A DNA stretch of 64,000 nucleotides from Rubrivivax sp. (GTDB lineage: Bacteria; Pseudomonadota; Gammaproteobacteria; Burkholderiales; Burkholderiaceae_C). Below are positions 28,761-36,987 of this stretch, piece by piece; position 1 is the stretch's first letter; the number at the start of each line of letters is the position of its first letter. The notes beneath the pieces are model-generated. The model was not told the DNA's origin and did no database searches. It was given only the letters and a program-made list of their open reading frames with translations. Location: assembly GCA_030680415.1 (NCBI GenBank), contig JAUXVE010000056.1:1-64000 (forward strand). The letters run 5' to 3'. Position numbers and translations under genes: made by a program.

Positions 28761-30953
28761 TCAAGCGGAACTGGCCGTGGCCCGGGGAAGGACCGCGTCG
28801 CGCTGCAGCCACCAGACGGCGGCGAAGATCGCCAGCCCGGCGGCGTCGGTCAACAGCGTCGGCCAGTAAAGCAGGAAAGTCCCGGCGCCGAGCAGCAGCC
28901 ATTCATACAGCTTGGTGCGGCGGCGCAGGAAGCCCATCGAGAACGCGCCGAAGGCGATGGTGCCGAGCGTTGCGGACAGGAAGGCGCTGGCGATCTCGGC
29001 CGTCGTGCCCATGAACAGCATGGCCGGCACGTAGGCAAACAGAACCGGCATCACGTACAGCATCTTGGCGAAGACGAACGCCATCCACCCCGTCTTCCAC
29101 GGGTCGGATCCCGCGATGGCGGCCCCGGCATAGGCGGCCACGCACACCGGTGGCGTGATGTTCGAGTCCTGCGACAGCCAGTAAACGATCATGTGCGCGG
29201 CGATGGCGGCCACGCCGTACTCGCCGAAGGCCGGCACGGCCAGCACGGCCACGATCAGGTACGACGCCGTGACCGGCACGCCCATGCCGAGCACGAGCGA
29301 GGCAATGGCCACCAGGAGCAGCGCGATGGCCAGGCTGTCGCCGGCCAGCGAAATCACCAGGTCGGAGAACTTCAACCCCATGCCGGTGAGCGAGATGACG
29401 CCGACGATGACGCCGATCACGCCCACCGTGGCGCCGATGATCAGCGTGTTGCGGGCACCGACCTGGATCGCGTCCCAGATCTCGTGCGGCCCCATGCGCG
29501 TGTCCTTGTGCACCCAGCTCACCGCGATGCACGACAGCGTGGCCCAGAACGCCGCGTTGCCCGGCGAGCGACCCATCAGCATCATCACGGTGATGATGAC
29601 CAGGGGCAGCGCGTAGTACCAGCCCGCCTTCAACACCTGGCGCCATGGCGGCATCTCCTCCACGGCGCCGGCCAGACCCTCGCGACGGGCGTAGAAATGC
29701 ACCATCGTGAACACACCCAGGAAGTACAGCAGCGCCGGGCCGACCGACAGCAGCATGATCTGAGAGTACGGCAGGCCCGTCAGTTCGGCCATCAGGAAGC
29801 CGCCGGCGCCCATCACGGGCGGCAGGAACATGCCACCGATCGACGCTGCGGGCTCGATCGCCCCGGCCACGTGCGGCTTGAAGCCGGCCCGCTTCATCAT
29901 CGGGATCGTGAACGCGCCCGAGGACACCGTGTTGGCGATCGCGCTGCCCGAGACCGATCCGAACAGCGCCGAGGAGATCACCGCCACCTTGGCCGGCCCG
30001 CCGACCGAGCGCCCGGTCAACGCCAGTGGCAGCTCGATGAAGAACTTGCCCGCACCAGATTTCTGCAGGAAGGCACCGAAGAAGATGAACAGCACCACGT
30101 AGGTCGCCAGCACGCTGGCCATGACCCCGAAGACGCCGTTGGTGGTGATGAACAGTGCCGTGGCCAGCCGCTCGAAACCAAAGCCGCGGTGGGCGAACAA
30201 CTCGGGCAGGTAGGGGCCGAAAAGGCCGAAGGCGATCATGCCGACACCGATCAAGGTGATCGACCAGCCGAGCACGCGGCGGCACACCTCCAGCGAGAGC
30301 AGCAGACCGACGATGCTGACCAGCTTGTCGAGCTGGTTTTCGGCCCCGGCGCGGTAGTTCAGCAAGGCGAACTGGCTCATCCAGTAGAGCACGGCGCCGG
30401 CAATGGCCGCGGTCATGATGACGTCGCTGGCCGTCGGCGCGTGCGAGTAGCGGCGTCCCAGCCACAGATCCAGCGGCAGCAGGATCAGCAACGCGGGCAG
30501 CGCCAGCACCGGCACGAGCCACAGGCGCCCGAGGTCCTTGTCGGCGGCGGCGGCAAGTCCGTCGTACTCCCAGGTTTCGCGAAACGCGGTGATCTGGTCG
30601 TAGAAAGCCGTCGGACCGTCGAACACGAACAAGCCGGTCAGGGCCACGGCCACCAACAACGCTGACAGTGCCGCCATGCAGGCCAGCGCGACACGGCCGC
30701 CGGCCGGGTAGAGCAGGAAGACCAGCACGAACGTGATCAGGACGTACACGCCGAGGTGGAGTTCCGTGCTCAGGGCCTGGAAACCCGCGCCATAGAAATA
30801 CACCAGCACCATGGCTGCGCTGAGCGCCGACGTCAGCCACAGCCACGGCCCGCTGACCCGCCGCACCGTCTTGGCGTCCTTTTCCAGCAGCTCCGCGACC
30901 TTCTTGCGGTCGGCCTCGCTGAGGCCGCTCAGGGCCGGGTCGTCTTGCGCCAT
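28761..30953 (-). CDS. TRAP transporter, fused 4TM/12TM permease
   Basis: A 730-aa membrane protein that fuses the small (DctQ-like) and large (DctM-like) TRAP subunits, the usual form for TAXI systems. About 17-18 hydrophobic segments are seen. The large-subunit part includes SSALFGSVSGSAIANTVSSG, IEPAASIGGMFLPPVMGAGG and the mirrored half IASLVLGMGVPVTASYLIVA. I place the start at ATG 30953 (CTGGAGATGCC upstream); the frame is open to 31049, but those 32 residues are Arg/Cys-rich and unlike a membrane protein start. Substrate unknown. It is the first gene of the TRAP-USP-TAXI operon. Confidence 0.9.
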   Translation of the reverse strand: MAQDDPALSGLSEADRKKVAELLEKDAKTVRRVSGPWLWLTSALSAAMVLVYFYGAGFQALSTELHLGVYVLITFVLVFLLYPAGGRVALACMAALSALLVAVALTGLFVFDGPTAFYDQITAFRETWEYDGLAAAADKDLGRLWLVPVLALPALLILLPLDLWLGRRYSHAPTASDVIMTAAIAGAVLYWMSQFALLNYRAGAENQLDKLVSIVGLLLSLEVCRRVLGWSITLIGVGMIAFGLFGPYLPELFAHRGFGFERLATALFITTNGVFGVMASVLATYVVLFIFFGAFLQKSGAGKFFIELPLALTGRSVGGPAKVAVISSALFGSVSGSAIANTVSSGAFTIPMMKRAGFKPHVAGAIEPAASIGGMFLPPVMGAGGFLMAELTGLPYSQIMLLSVGPALLYFLGVFTMVHFYARREGLAGAVEEMPPWRQVLKAGWYYALPLVIITVMMLMGRSPGNAAFWATLSCIAVSWVHKDTRMGPHEIWDAIQVGARNTLIIGATVGVIGVIVGVISLTGMGLKFSDLVISLAGDSLAIALLLVAIASLVLGMGVPVTASYLIVAVLAVPAFGEYGVAAIAAHMIVYWLSQDSNITPPVCVAAYAGAAIAGSDPWKTGWMAFVFAKMLYVMPVLFAYVPAMLFMGTTAEIASAFLSATLGTIAFGAFSMGFLRRRTKLYEWLLLGAGTFLLYWPTLLTDAAGLAIFAAVWWLQRDAVLPRATASSA

Positions 30954-31152
30954 GGCATCTCCAGTCCGTTTCGACGAAGCAGGCGCAATGGCACGCCGCC
31001 AGCACCGGCGGCAGCGGACCATGCTCGCCTCCTGCCAGACGACGAGCATAGGACCGATTGCGGGCTCGACGCCATGCGGTAAGTGCCTAGGAGCGTAGGC
31101 GGCAGGAGTGGGGTGGCAATGAGGGCGCAGTCTCCGCCGGGCCGCAGCACGC

Positions 31153-31174
31153 GACCTTGACCTGGAACAAGGTC
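31153..31174. promoter_or_regulatory. 22-bp perfect dyad, possible operator
   Basis: GACCTTG (31153-31159), eight bases, then CAAGGTC (31168-31174): a perfect 7-bp inverted repeat of the size bound by dimeric regulators. It also contains TTGACCTGGAACAA (31157-31170), a CRP/FNR-like arrangement with one poor base. It lies 183 bp before the TRAP start and 207 bp before hupD. Confidence 0.4.
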
Positions 31175-31306
31175 GGAATGTCCTGCCTTGTTTCGCAACG
31201 CCCGATCGCGGGTCTGGGGTCGACGTTGGGCAAGACAGCTGCCACGGGCAGCCTCAACTTGCGCCCCACGCCCGCGGTCGCGGCCGCGAACCCAAGTTGC
31301 CGCAGC

Positions 31307-31347
31307 TTGACTCAGCGCAAGCCACGCCAACGCGCTGCCGATAACCT
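31307..31347 (+). promoter_or_regulatory. CRP/FNR-type box and -10 of the hup maturation promoter
   Basis: TTGACTCAGCGCAA at 31307-31320; its reverse complement TTGCGCTGAGTCAA differs by one base from the box at 43185. TAACCT (31342-31347) lies 31 bp from the box centre, fitting class II activation. The predicted transcript would start near 31354, right at the SD-covering hairpin before hupD. Confidence 0.55.
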
Positions 31348-31351
31348 GCGA

Positions 31352-31374
31352 CCTGTTACCACCTGCGTAACAGG
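31352..31374 (+). promoter_or_regulatory. Inverted repeat overlapping the hupD Shine-Dalgarno site
   Basis: CCTGTTAC (31352-31359), seven-base loop, GTAACAGG (31367-31374). The right arm includes most of the ribosome-binding site ACAGGAG, six bases before the hupD ATG. As RNA the stem would mask the site; as DNA it could be an operator. Eight perfect base pairs are visible. Confidence 0.45.
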
Positions 31375-31380
31375 AGCCGC

Positions 31381-32016
31381 ATGAAAGACCGAGTCGACGT
31401 GCTGGTGCTGGGCATAGGCAACGTGTTGTGGGCCGACGAAGGCTTCGGCGTGCGCGCCGTGGAGGCGCTGCACGCGGGCTGGGTCTTCCCGCCCCAGGTG
31501 CGCCTGATGGACGGCGGCACCCTGGGGCTGGCGCTGTTCGACGACATCGCGCGCGCCAGCCACGTGCTGGTCCTGGACGCCGTCGACTGCAGCCTGCCCG
31601 GCGGCACGCTGAAGGTGCTGCGCGGCGCCGAGGTGCCGGCCTGGGGCGCACAGCGCATCTCGCCGCACCAGAACGGCTTCAACGACGTGCTCGCGCTGGC
31701 GCAGCTGGGCGGGCGCGCGCCCGACCACATCACTGCCATCGGCGTGCAGCCGGTGACGCTGGACGATTTCGGCGGCAGTCTGACCCCCCCGGTCAAGGCG
31801 CGGCTGGACGAGGCCGTGGCGCTGGCGGTGCAGGAGCTCACCGCCTGGGGTTTTGCCCCCACCGCACGCGATCCCGGCAGTCCCTTCGAGCCGCTGAACG
31901 ACCGCTCGCTGTCCATCGACGCCTACGAAGCCGGGCGCCCTTCCGCTGCCGACGCCTGCCGCGTCGCCGACCCGCGTGTGCTGGCCCTGTCGGCCACCTC
32001 CGCCCGAGAGCCGTGA
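31381..32016 (+). CDS. hupD: Hydrogenase maturation endopeptidase HupD
   Basis: A 211-aa protease of the HyaD/HybD/HupD family that trims the C-terminal tail of the large subunit after nickel insertion. Nickel-sensing residues are visible: Glu in GNVLWADEGFG, Asp in VLDAVDCS, and His in ISPHQNG. It is slightly longer than most members owing to a ~40-residue C-terminal tail. Its target is HupL with the [15 protein letters not shown] tail. It is the first gene of an 11-gene maturation operon. Confidence 0.92.
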   Translation: MKDRVDVLVLGIGNVLWADEGFGVRAVEALHAGWVFPPQVRLMDGGTLGLALFDDIARASHVLVLDAVDCSLPGGTLKVLRGAEVPAWGAQRISPHQNGFNDVLALAQLGGRAPDHITAIGVQPVTLDDFGGSLTPPVKARLDEAVALAVQELTAWGFAPTARDPGSPFEPLNDRSLSIDAYEAGRPSAADACRVADPRVLALSATSAREP

Positions 32017-32017
32017 C

Positions 32018-32323
32018 GTGTGCATCGGCACACCGATGAAGATCGTCAGCACCGAGCATGGCATGGCCGTGGCCTGCGGACGTGGCCAGACCGAGCGCCT
32101 GAACCTGCTGATGGTGGGCGAACTGCCGCCCGGCACCTGGGTGCTGGCCTTCCAGGGCGCCGCGCTGCGCGTCATGAATGCCGACGAAGCGGCGCAGACC
32201 GACGCCGCGCTGGATGCCCTGGCGGCGGTGCTGGCGGGCGGCAGCGACACCGACGCGCATTTCCGTGACCTCATCGACCGTGAACCGCAGTTGCCTGCGC
32301 ACCTGCAAGGAAGCCGAACATGA
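32018..32323 (+). CDS. hupF: HypC/HupF-family hydrogenase chaperone
   Basis: A 101-aa HypC paralogue. The start is GTG 32018, giving the essential N-terminal Met-Cys (MCIGTPMKIVS) that binds the Fe(CN)2CO unit and HypD. The central GTWVLAFQGAALRVMNADEA matches HypC/HupF. HupF is thought to protect the large subunit during assembly in air, which matches the O2-tolerant enzyme. It starts one base after the hupD stop and overlaps hupG by ATGA. Confidence 0.88.
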   Translation: MCIGTPMKIVSTEHGMAVACGRGQTERLNLLMVGELPPGTWVLAFQGAALRVMNADEAAQTDAALDALAAVLAGGSDTDAHFRDLIDREPQLPAHLQGSRT

Positions 32324-32802
32324 GCATGGTCCCGATGCCCGTGCAGCCGGGGGCCGACCTCCTGGCCTCGTACCCGCTCGTCGAGCAGATGTTCAGCCGC
32401 CACGGCTGCACCGAGGTGCGCGCCGACACCATCGACGCCGACATCGCGCAGCCCGGCCACGTGCTGCTGGTGTTCACCGAAGACCCGATGCGATTCAAGG
32501 AAACGCTGGACCTGGTGGTCATCGTGCCGCAGCTGCAGCGCGCTTTCCGCGGCCGCTTCGCCGTGGGTGTGCTGCTGCCCGAGGCGGCGCGCAAGGTCCA
32601 GGTGCGCTACGGTTTCAACCGCTGGCCGGCGCTGGTGATGCTCAAGGACGGCCAGTACGTCGGCGCCATCGATGGCCTGCGCAACTGGGACGAGTACCTG
32701 GAACAGATGCAGGTGCTGCTGGAGGCCGCGCCGACGCGTCCGCCCACGGTGGGCATCCCCGTGCGCGGCCCCGGCGGCGCCGCCGGCAGCTGTGCCGCCT
32801 GA
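32320..32802 (+). CDS. hupG: Hydrogenase expression protein HupG (HyaE family)
   Basis: A 160-aa thioredoxin-fold protein without the CxxC redox pair. Family segments are HVLLVFTEDPMRFKETLDLVVIVPQL, VRYGFNRWPALVMLKDGQYVG and AIDGLRNWDEYL. HyaE/HupG proteins help deliver the small subunit with its Tat leader. The 3' end is Pro/Gly-rich. ATGA overlap with hupF. Confidence 0.88.
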   Translation: MSMVPMPVQPGADLLASYPLVEQMFSRHGCTEVRADTIDADIAQPGHVLLVFTEDPMRFKETLDLVVIVPQLQRAFRGRFAVGVLLPEAARKVQVRYGFNRWPALVMLKDGQYVGAIDGLRNWDEYLEQMQVLLEAAPTRPPTVGIPVRGPGGAAGSCAA

Positions 32803-32842
32803 GCGGTACACCCTGGTGGACGGACCCACCCAAGGAGCAACG

Positions 32843-33724
32843 ATGAAGGACTTCCCTGTCCCCGTGCGGGCCATCGGCCCGGGCAGCCAGCCCGAGGACG
32901 ACGCCGAACTCGACTTCCTGCCCATGCCGCGTGAGATGAACAGCTTTGCCATGCCGCGGGTGCCCGAGCAGGCCGACCCCGCGGCACTGGCCGCGTCGCG
33001 CGACGTGCTCGCAAGCTTTCTCGCCGCGCTCGAAGCCTGGGATCCGAAAAGCGCGACCAAGGGCCCGCGCGTCGACATGATCGGCACCAGCCCGGCTGCA
33101 CTGGAGATCACCAACCAGATGCTCGGCGAGGGCGAGGTTTCGATCCAGATCAAGGGCGAGCGCTGCTGGCGCATCCAGGAGAGCGTGTTCACTGGCCTGT
33201 GGCGTTGCTGCGAGGTCGACGCCGAGGGCCGGCTGCTGGCGGATTGGCTCGAAGCCGGCGCGGTGCCCGAAGTGGCGCTGCAGGCCGCCCGAGCGGCGGC
33301 AGTCACGGGCCTGCCGGCAGTGGAATGGCCCGCCGGCGCCATGAATTCACCGGCGCTGGTGGCCGAGATCGGCAGCCAGCTGCAGACGCGCAACCCTGCA
33401 GCGCGCGCGCACGTCATCAACCTGACGCTGTTCCCGATGACACCCGACGACCACGCGGTGCTCGAGCGCGCGCTGCCCGTGGGCCCGGTGGCGATGATCT
33501 CGCGCGGTTTCGGCAACTGCCATGTCACGTCGACACTCACGCGCGACGTCTGGCGCGTGCAGTACTTCAACAGCATGAACACGCTGATCCTCAACACGCT
33601 GGAGGTGGTGGGCGTGCCCGAGGTCGCGCTGGCCTCGGCCGAAGACCTGGCCGACAGCCGCGAGCGGCTGTCCGAACTGGTGCAGTGGATGGACGAATCC
33701 GTGGCCGAGCAGGCGCAGGCCTGA
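32843..33724 (+). CDS. hupH: Hydrogenase expression protein HupH (HyaF family)
   Basis: A 293-aa protein of the HyaF/HupH family. The opening segment DFLPMPREMNSFAMPRVPE, the internal GEGEVSIQIKG and the C-terminal HVTSTLTRDVWRVQYFNSMNTLILNT are highly characteristic. It acts in assembly or Fe-S loading of the small subunit, especially under oxygen. The start at 32843 has AAGGAGCAACG before it; the reading frame upstream is open but overlaps hupG and is not coding. Confidence 0.92.
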   Translation: MKDFPVPVRAIGPGSQPEDDAELDFLPMPREMNSFAMPRVPEQADPAALAASRDVLASFLAALEAWDPKSATKGPRVDMIGTSPAALEITNQMLGEGEVSIQIKGERCWRIQESVFTGLWRCCEVDAEGRLLADWLEAGAVPEVALQAARAAAVTGLPAVEWPAGAMNSPALVAEIGSQLQTRNPAARAHVINLTLFPMTPDDHAVLERALPVGPVAMISRGFGNCHVTSTLTRDVWRVQYFNSMNTLILNTLEVVGVPEVALASAEDLADSRERLSELVQWMDESVAEQAQA

Positions 33725-33725
33725 G

Positions 33726-33944
33726 ATGGCCACGCTGTCCTTCCAGGGCTTCGGCAACGAGCGCGAGATCGGCCCGGCGACGCGGCTCGAATGCAGGATC
33801 TGCTGGCATGTCTACGACCCGGTCGAAGGCGACCCGGTGTGGCAGGTGCCGAGCGGCACGCCCTTCACCCAGCTGCCGCCGCACTGGACCTGCCCCAACT
33901 GCTCGGCGCTGCACAGCCAGTTCATGGTGCTGCCCGATGACTGA
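33726..33944 (+). CDS. hupI: HupI-type rubredoxin
   Basis: A 72-aa rubredoxin with two iron-ligand loops, CRICWHVYDP and CPNCSA. The extended N-terminus and the second half (VPSGTPFTQLPPHWTCPNC) match the hydrogenase-operon rubredoxins HupI/HoxR rather than stand-alone ones. It probably feeds electrons during cluster maturation or protection of the enzyme in air. It begins one base after hupH and overlaps hupJ by 8 bp. Confidence 0.92.
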   Translation: MATLSFQGFGNEREIGPATRLECRICWHVYDPVEGDPVWQVPSGTPFTQLPPHWTCPNCSALHSQFMVLPDD

Positions 33945-34521
33945 TGCCGTGCCGCAGCCGCCTGCGCCCGCACTGCTGCCGGATCCTTCGACACGCCTGA
34001 ACGACGCCTTCAGCGAGGTCGCCAAGCGCATGCAGGGGCTGGGTTTCGTGAACCCCGCGCTGGAGGTCGAGGCCGTGGCTTTCGAGCCCTGGCAGGGGCA
34101 CTGGCTGGGCGTGATGGTGACGCCATGGTTCATGAACCTGGTGCTGCTGCCGCGCGACCGCCGTCTCTGGCAGACCCTGCCGGTGGGCGCAAAGCGCAAG
34201 CTGCCCTTTCCGGCCGGCATCTACGAGTTCATCGGCGCCGACGACCCCGCGATCGGCGAGCACCAGACCTGCTCGCTGTTTTCGCCGATGCACGATTTCG
34301 AGGGCCAGGCCGCGGCGCGCCTGGTGGCCCGGCTCGCGCGCGAGGCCCTGTTCGACGCCGCCAACGCCGAGGCGCCCGAGTACCCGCAGGCCGACTTGTC
34401 GCCCGTAACGCCGGCCGAGGCGGCCCACGCCGAATCGCCCGCGGCTCCCGTAGCCCCGGTTTCCAAGCGCGACTTCCTGCGCGGCCGCCTCAGCGGCAGC
34501 AGCCATGTCGATCGAAGGTGA
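33937..34521 (+). CDS. hupJ: [NiFe]-hydrogenase assembly chaperone HupJ (HybE family)
   Basis: A 194-aa HybE-like chaperone. Family core: NPALEVEAVAFEPWQGHWLGVMVTPWFMNLVLLP followed by KRKLPFPAGIYEFIGAD and SLFSPMHDFEGQAAA. HybE-type proteins proofread small-subunit folding before Tat export. The C-terminal ~50 residues are variable and Ala/Pro-rich. The start ATG 33937 overlaps hupI; the 3' end overlaps hupK by 17 bp. Confidence 0.9.
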   Translation: MTDAVPQPPAPALLPDPSTRLNDAFSEVAKRMQGLGFVNPALEVEAVAFEPWQGHWLGVMVTPWFMNLVLLPRDRRLWQTLPVGAKRKLPFPAGIYEFIGADDPAIGEHQTCSLFSPMHDFEGQAAARLVARLAREALFDAANAEAPEYPQADLSPVTPAEAAHAESPAAPVAPVSKRDFLRGRLSGSSHVDRR

Positions 34522-35650
34522 GATCACCGTGACGCTGCACTGGAACGGTTCCCGGGTGCGGCACGTGGGCCTGGGTTCGACGCGGCCGCTGGCCGCCGCC
34601 CGTGTGCTGCTCGGGCGCAGTCCCGGTGACGCGGCCGCGCTGGTGCCCCGCCTGTACGCCCTCTGCGGCCAGGCCCAGGGTGCCGCCTGCGCGGCTGCGC
34701 TGCGGGCGGCCGGCGCCGACGAGAGCAGCGTGCCCCGCGTCAGCGGCTGGGTGGTGGCGCTGGAGGCGTTGCAGGAAACGCTGTGGCGGTTGCTGATCGA
34801 CGCACCGCGTTCCTTGTCCTTGCCGTCGCAGGTGGCGGCGGTCGGGCCCGCCCGCGCCGCCGTGGCACAGGCCATCGCGGCCTTGAAGGCGCACCCGGAA
34901 CGGCCGCAGCCCGCGCTGGCCGACGCCGCTGCCGTGCTAGGCAACATCGCGCATCACCATGTCTACGGTTGCGACCCGGGTGCCTGGCTGGCCACCCCCG
35001 ACGCCGCCACCTTCGACACCTGGCGCGACACCACGAACACACTGCCGGCGCGCGCGCTGGCGCTGCTCGCCGCCACCGCTCCCGGCCTCGGCCGCAGCGA
35101 CACGGCACTGATGCCCGGCCTGGACGACAGCGCGTGGTGGTCGGCCGTGGTGCCGGCCCTGCAGCAGGACCCGCTCTTTGCGCAGGCGCCCACATGGGGC
35201 GGCAGGCCGGTCGAGACCGGCGCGCTGTCGCGCTGTCGCGAGCGGCCGCTGGTGGCGGCCCTGATCGCACGCGACGGCCACAGCGCGGCGACGCGGTTTG
35301 CCGCCCGCCTGGTCGAAGGGGCCGCGCTGCTGGGCGTGTTGCCTGCGGCCAGCAGCGAGGCCGTGGGCTGGGTGCGCGCCTGGCCGCTCGGTGCGGGCCT
35401 GGGCCTGGCCGCAGTGCAGACCGCGCGCGGCCTGCTGCTGCACCAGGCGCGGCTGGCCGACGGCCGCATCACCGACTACCGCATCGTGGCGCCGACGGAA
35501 TGGAACTTCCACCCGCAGGGCGCGCTGTTCAGCGGCATCGTCGGCACCGAGTCACCCGACGAGGCGACGCTGCTGGCCCGCACCGGCCTGGCCGTGCACG
35601 CGCTGGACCCCTGCGTGGGCTTTCGCGTCGAGGTCGTGCGCGATGCATGA
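34505..35650 (+). CDS. hupK: Hydrogenase expression protein HupK
   Basis: A 381-aa HupK/HoxV-like protein. This family derives from the hydrogenase large subunit and serves as a scaffold for the Fe(CN)2CO unit. The relationship shows near the C-terminus as LDPCVGFRVEVV, a remnant of the large-subunit DPCxxCxxH motif with the second Cys and the His lost. Upstream, ADGRITDYRIVAPTEWNFHPQG corresponds to the large-subunit QxVVPTTWNxGPRD region. It overlaps hypA by 8 bp. Confidence 0.88.
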   Translation: MSIEGEITVTLHWNGSRVRHVGLGSTRPLAAARVLLGRSPGDAAALVPRLYALCGQAQGAACAAALRAAGADESSVPRVSGWVVALEALQETLWRLLIDAPRSLSLPSQVAAVGPARAAVAQAIAALKAHPERPQPALADAAAVLGNIAHHHVYGCDPGAWLATPDAATFDTWRDTTNTLPARALALLAATAPGLGRSDTALMPGLDDSAWWSAVVPALQQDPLFAQAPTWGGRPVETGALSRCRERPLVAALIARDGHSAATRFAARLVEGAALLGVLPAASSEAVGWVRAWPLGAGLGLAAVQTARGLLLHQARLADGRITDYRIVAPTEWNFHPQGALFSGIVGTESPDEATLLARTGLAVHALDPCVGFRVEVVRDA

Positions 35651-35984
35651 GATGTCGCTCGCCGAAGGCATGCTGCAGCTGGTGGAAGACGGCGCACTGC
35701 GCAACGCCGCCGCCAGCGTGAAGACGGTGTGGCTGGAGATCGGCGCGCTGTCGCAGGTGGAAGTGGACGCGCTGCGCTTCTGCTTCGACGCCGTCACGCG
35801 CGGCTCGCTCGCCGAGGGCGCGCGGCTGGAGATCGTCACCAGGCCGGGCCTGGCCTGGTGCATGCCTTGCGGCGGGCAGGTGCCGATCACGCAGCGCGGC
35901 AACGCCTGCCCGCAATGCGGCAGCCACCAGCTGCAGGTGGTACAGGGCGACGAGATGCGTGTCACCGAAATCGAGGTGGTCTGA
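35643..35984 (+). CDS. hypA: Nickel metallochaperone HypA
   Basis: A 113-aa HypA. The N-terminal MHEMSLAEGMLQLVED carries the nickel-binding Met-His-Glu. The zinc site uses CMPCGG and CPQCGS. The C-terminal EMRVTEIEVV is typical. It delivers nickel to the large subunit together with HypB, the next gene (30-bp gap with a GAAGGAG ribosome-binding site). Confidence 0.95.
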   Translation: MHEMSLAEGMLQLVEDGALRNAAASVKTVWLEIGALSQVEVDALRFCFDAVTRGSLAEGARLEIVTRPGLAWCMPCGGQVPITQRGNACPQCGSHQLQVVQGDEMRVTEIEVV

Positions 35985-36014
35985 ACGGACCGCCGTCAAC
36001 GAAGGAGCAAAACC

Positions 36015-36953
36015 ATGTGCGTCACCTGCGGCTGCGGCAGCAACCAGACCCACGTCGAAGGCGAGACCGCGGCAGGCCCTGGCCACGTGCACGCGCACGA
36101 TCACGCGCACGACGGCGGCGGCCACCGGCACCGGCACGGCGACGGCCCCTGGCACAGCCACGACCACGGCGCGGCGGACGCCGCAGGCCTCGGTGCCGCC
36201 CACGCGGCGGGCGTGGCACCGTCGCGCAGGGTGCAGATCGAGCAGGACATCCTGGCCAAGAACGACGCCATCGCAGCGGCCAACCGGCAGCGGCTGGCCG
36301 ACCGCGGCATCTTCGCGCTCAACCTCGTTTCCAGCCCCGGGTCGGGCAAGACGACGCTGCTGGTGAAGACGATCGAGGCGCTGCAGGGCCGCATCGCCAC
36401 CGCGGTGATCGAAGGCGACCAGCAGACCTCGCGCGACGCCGACCGCATCCGCGCCACCGGCGCGCCGGCGATCCAGGTCAACACCGGCAAGGGCTGCCAC
36501 CTCGACGCCGACATGGTGCGCCGTGCGCTCGACCGCCTCGACCCCGCGGACGGCAGCCTGCTGCTGGTGGAGAACGTCGGCAACCTGGTGTGCCCGGCCG
36601 CCTTCGACCTCGGCGAGGCGCACAAGGTGGCCATCCTGTCGGTGACCGAGGGCGAGGACAAGCCGCTCAAGTACCCCGACATGTTCCACGCCGCCGACCT
36701 GCTGCTCATCAACAAGACCGACCTGCTGCCCTACGTCGACTTCGACGTCGACGCCGCCATCGGCTACGCTCGCCGCGTGCGGCCCGACATCGAGGTGATG
36801 CGCGTCTCGGCCACCACCGGCGCCGGCTTCGAGGCCTGGCTGGCGTGGCTGGAGCGCGGCGTGCTGGCGGCTCGCACCCAGCGCGACGCCAGCGTGCAGG
36901 CGCTGCGCCGGCGCGTCGCCGAACTCGAAACGGCCTTGGGCCGGGGCGCCTGA
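36015..36953 (+). CDS. hypB: Nickel-incorporation GTPase HypB
   Basis: A 312-aa SIMIBI-class GTPase. The N-terminus has MCVTCGCG, the high-affinity nickel motif (CxxCGC). A histidine-rich stretch follows (residues ~25-55, about a dozen His, for nickel storage). The G domain has P-loop SSPGSGKTT, switch region [13 protein letters not shown] and NKTD for guanine binding. It works with HypA. Confidence 0.95.
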   Translation: MCVTCGCGSNQTHVEGETAAGPGHVHAHDHAHDGGGHRHRHGDGPWHSHDHGAADAAGLGAAHAAGVAPSRRVQIEQDILAKNDAIAAANRQRLADRGIFALNLVSSPGSGKTTLLVKTIEALQGRIATAVIEGDQQTSRDADRIRATGAPAIQVNTGKGCHLDADMVRRALDRLDPADGSLLLVENVGNLVCPAAFDLGEAHKVAILSVTEGEDKPLKYPDMFHAADLLLINKTDLLPYVDFDVDAAIGYARRVRPDIEVMRVSATTGAGFEAWLAWLERGVLAARTQRDASVQALRRRVAELETALGRGA

Positions 36954-36987
36954 GGGGCGCGTCTTCCAGAACCTGCGAACGCCGACG

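Larger units (their letters stand above)
30954..31380. other. 427-bp divergent control region (TRAP operon / hup maturation operon)
   Basis: No gene is convincing here. The region contains a 22-bp perfect dyad (31153-31174), a CRP/FNR-type box (31307-31320) with a plausible -10 (TAACCT, 31342-31347), and a second dyad over the hupD ribosome-binding site (31352-31374). Each is listed separately. The 200 bp nearest the TRAP gene show nothing specific. Confidence 0.5.
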
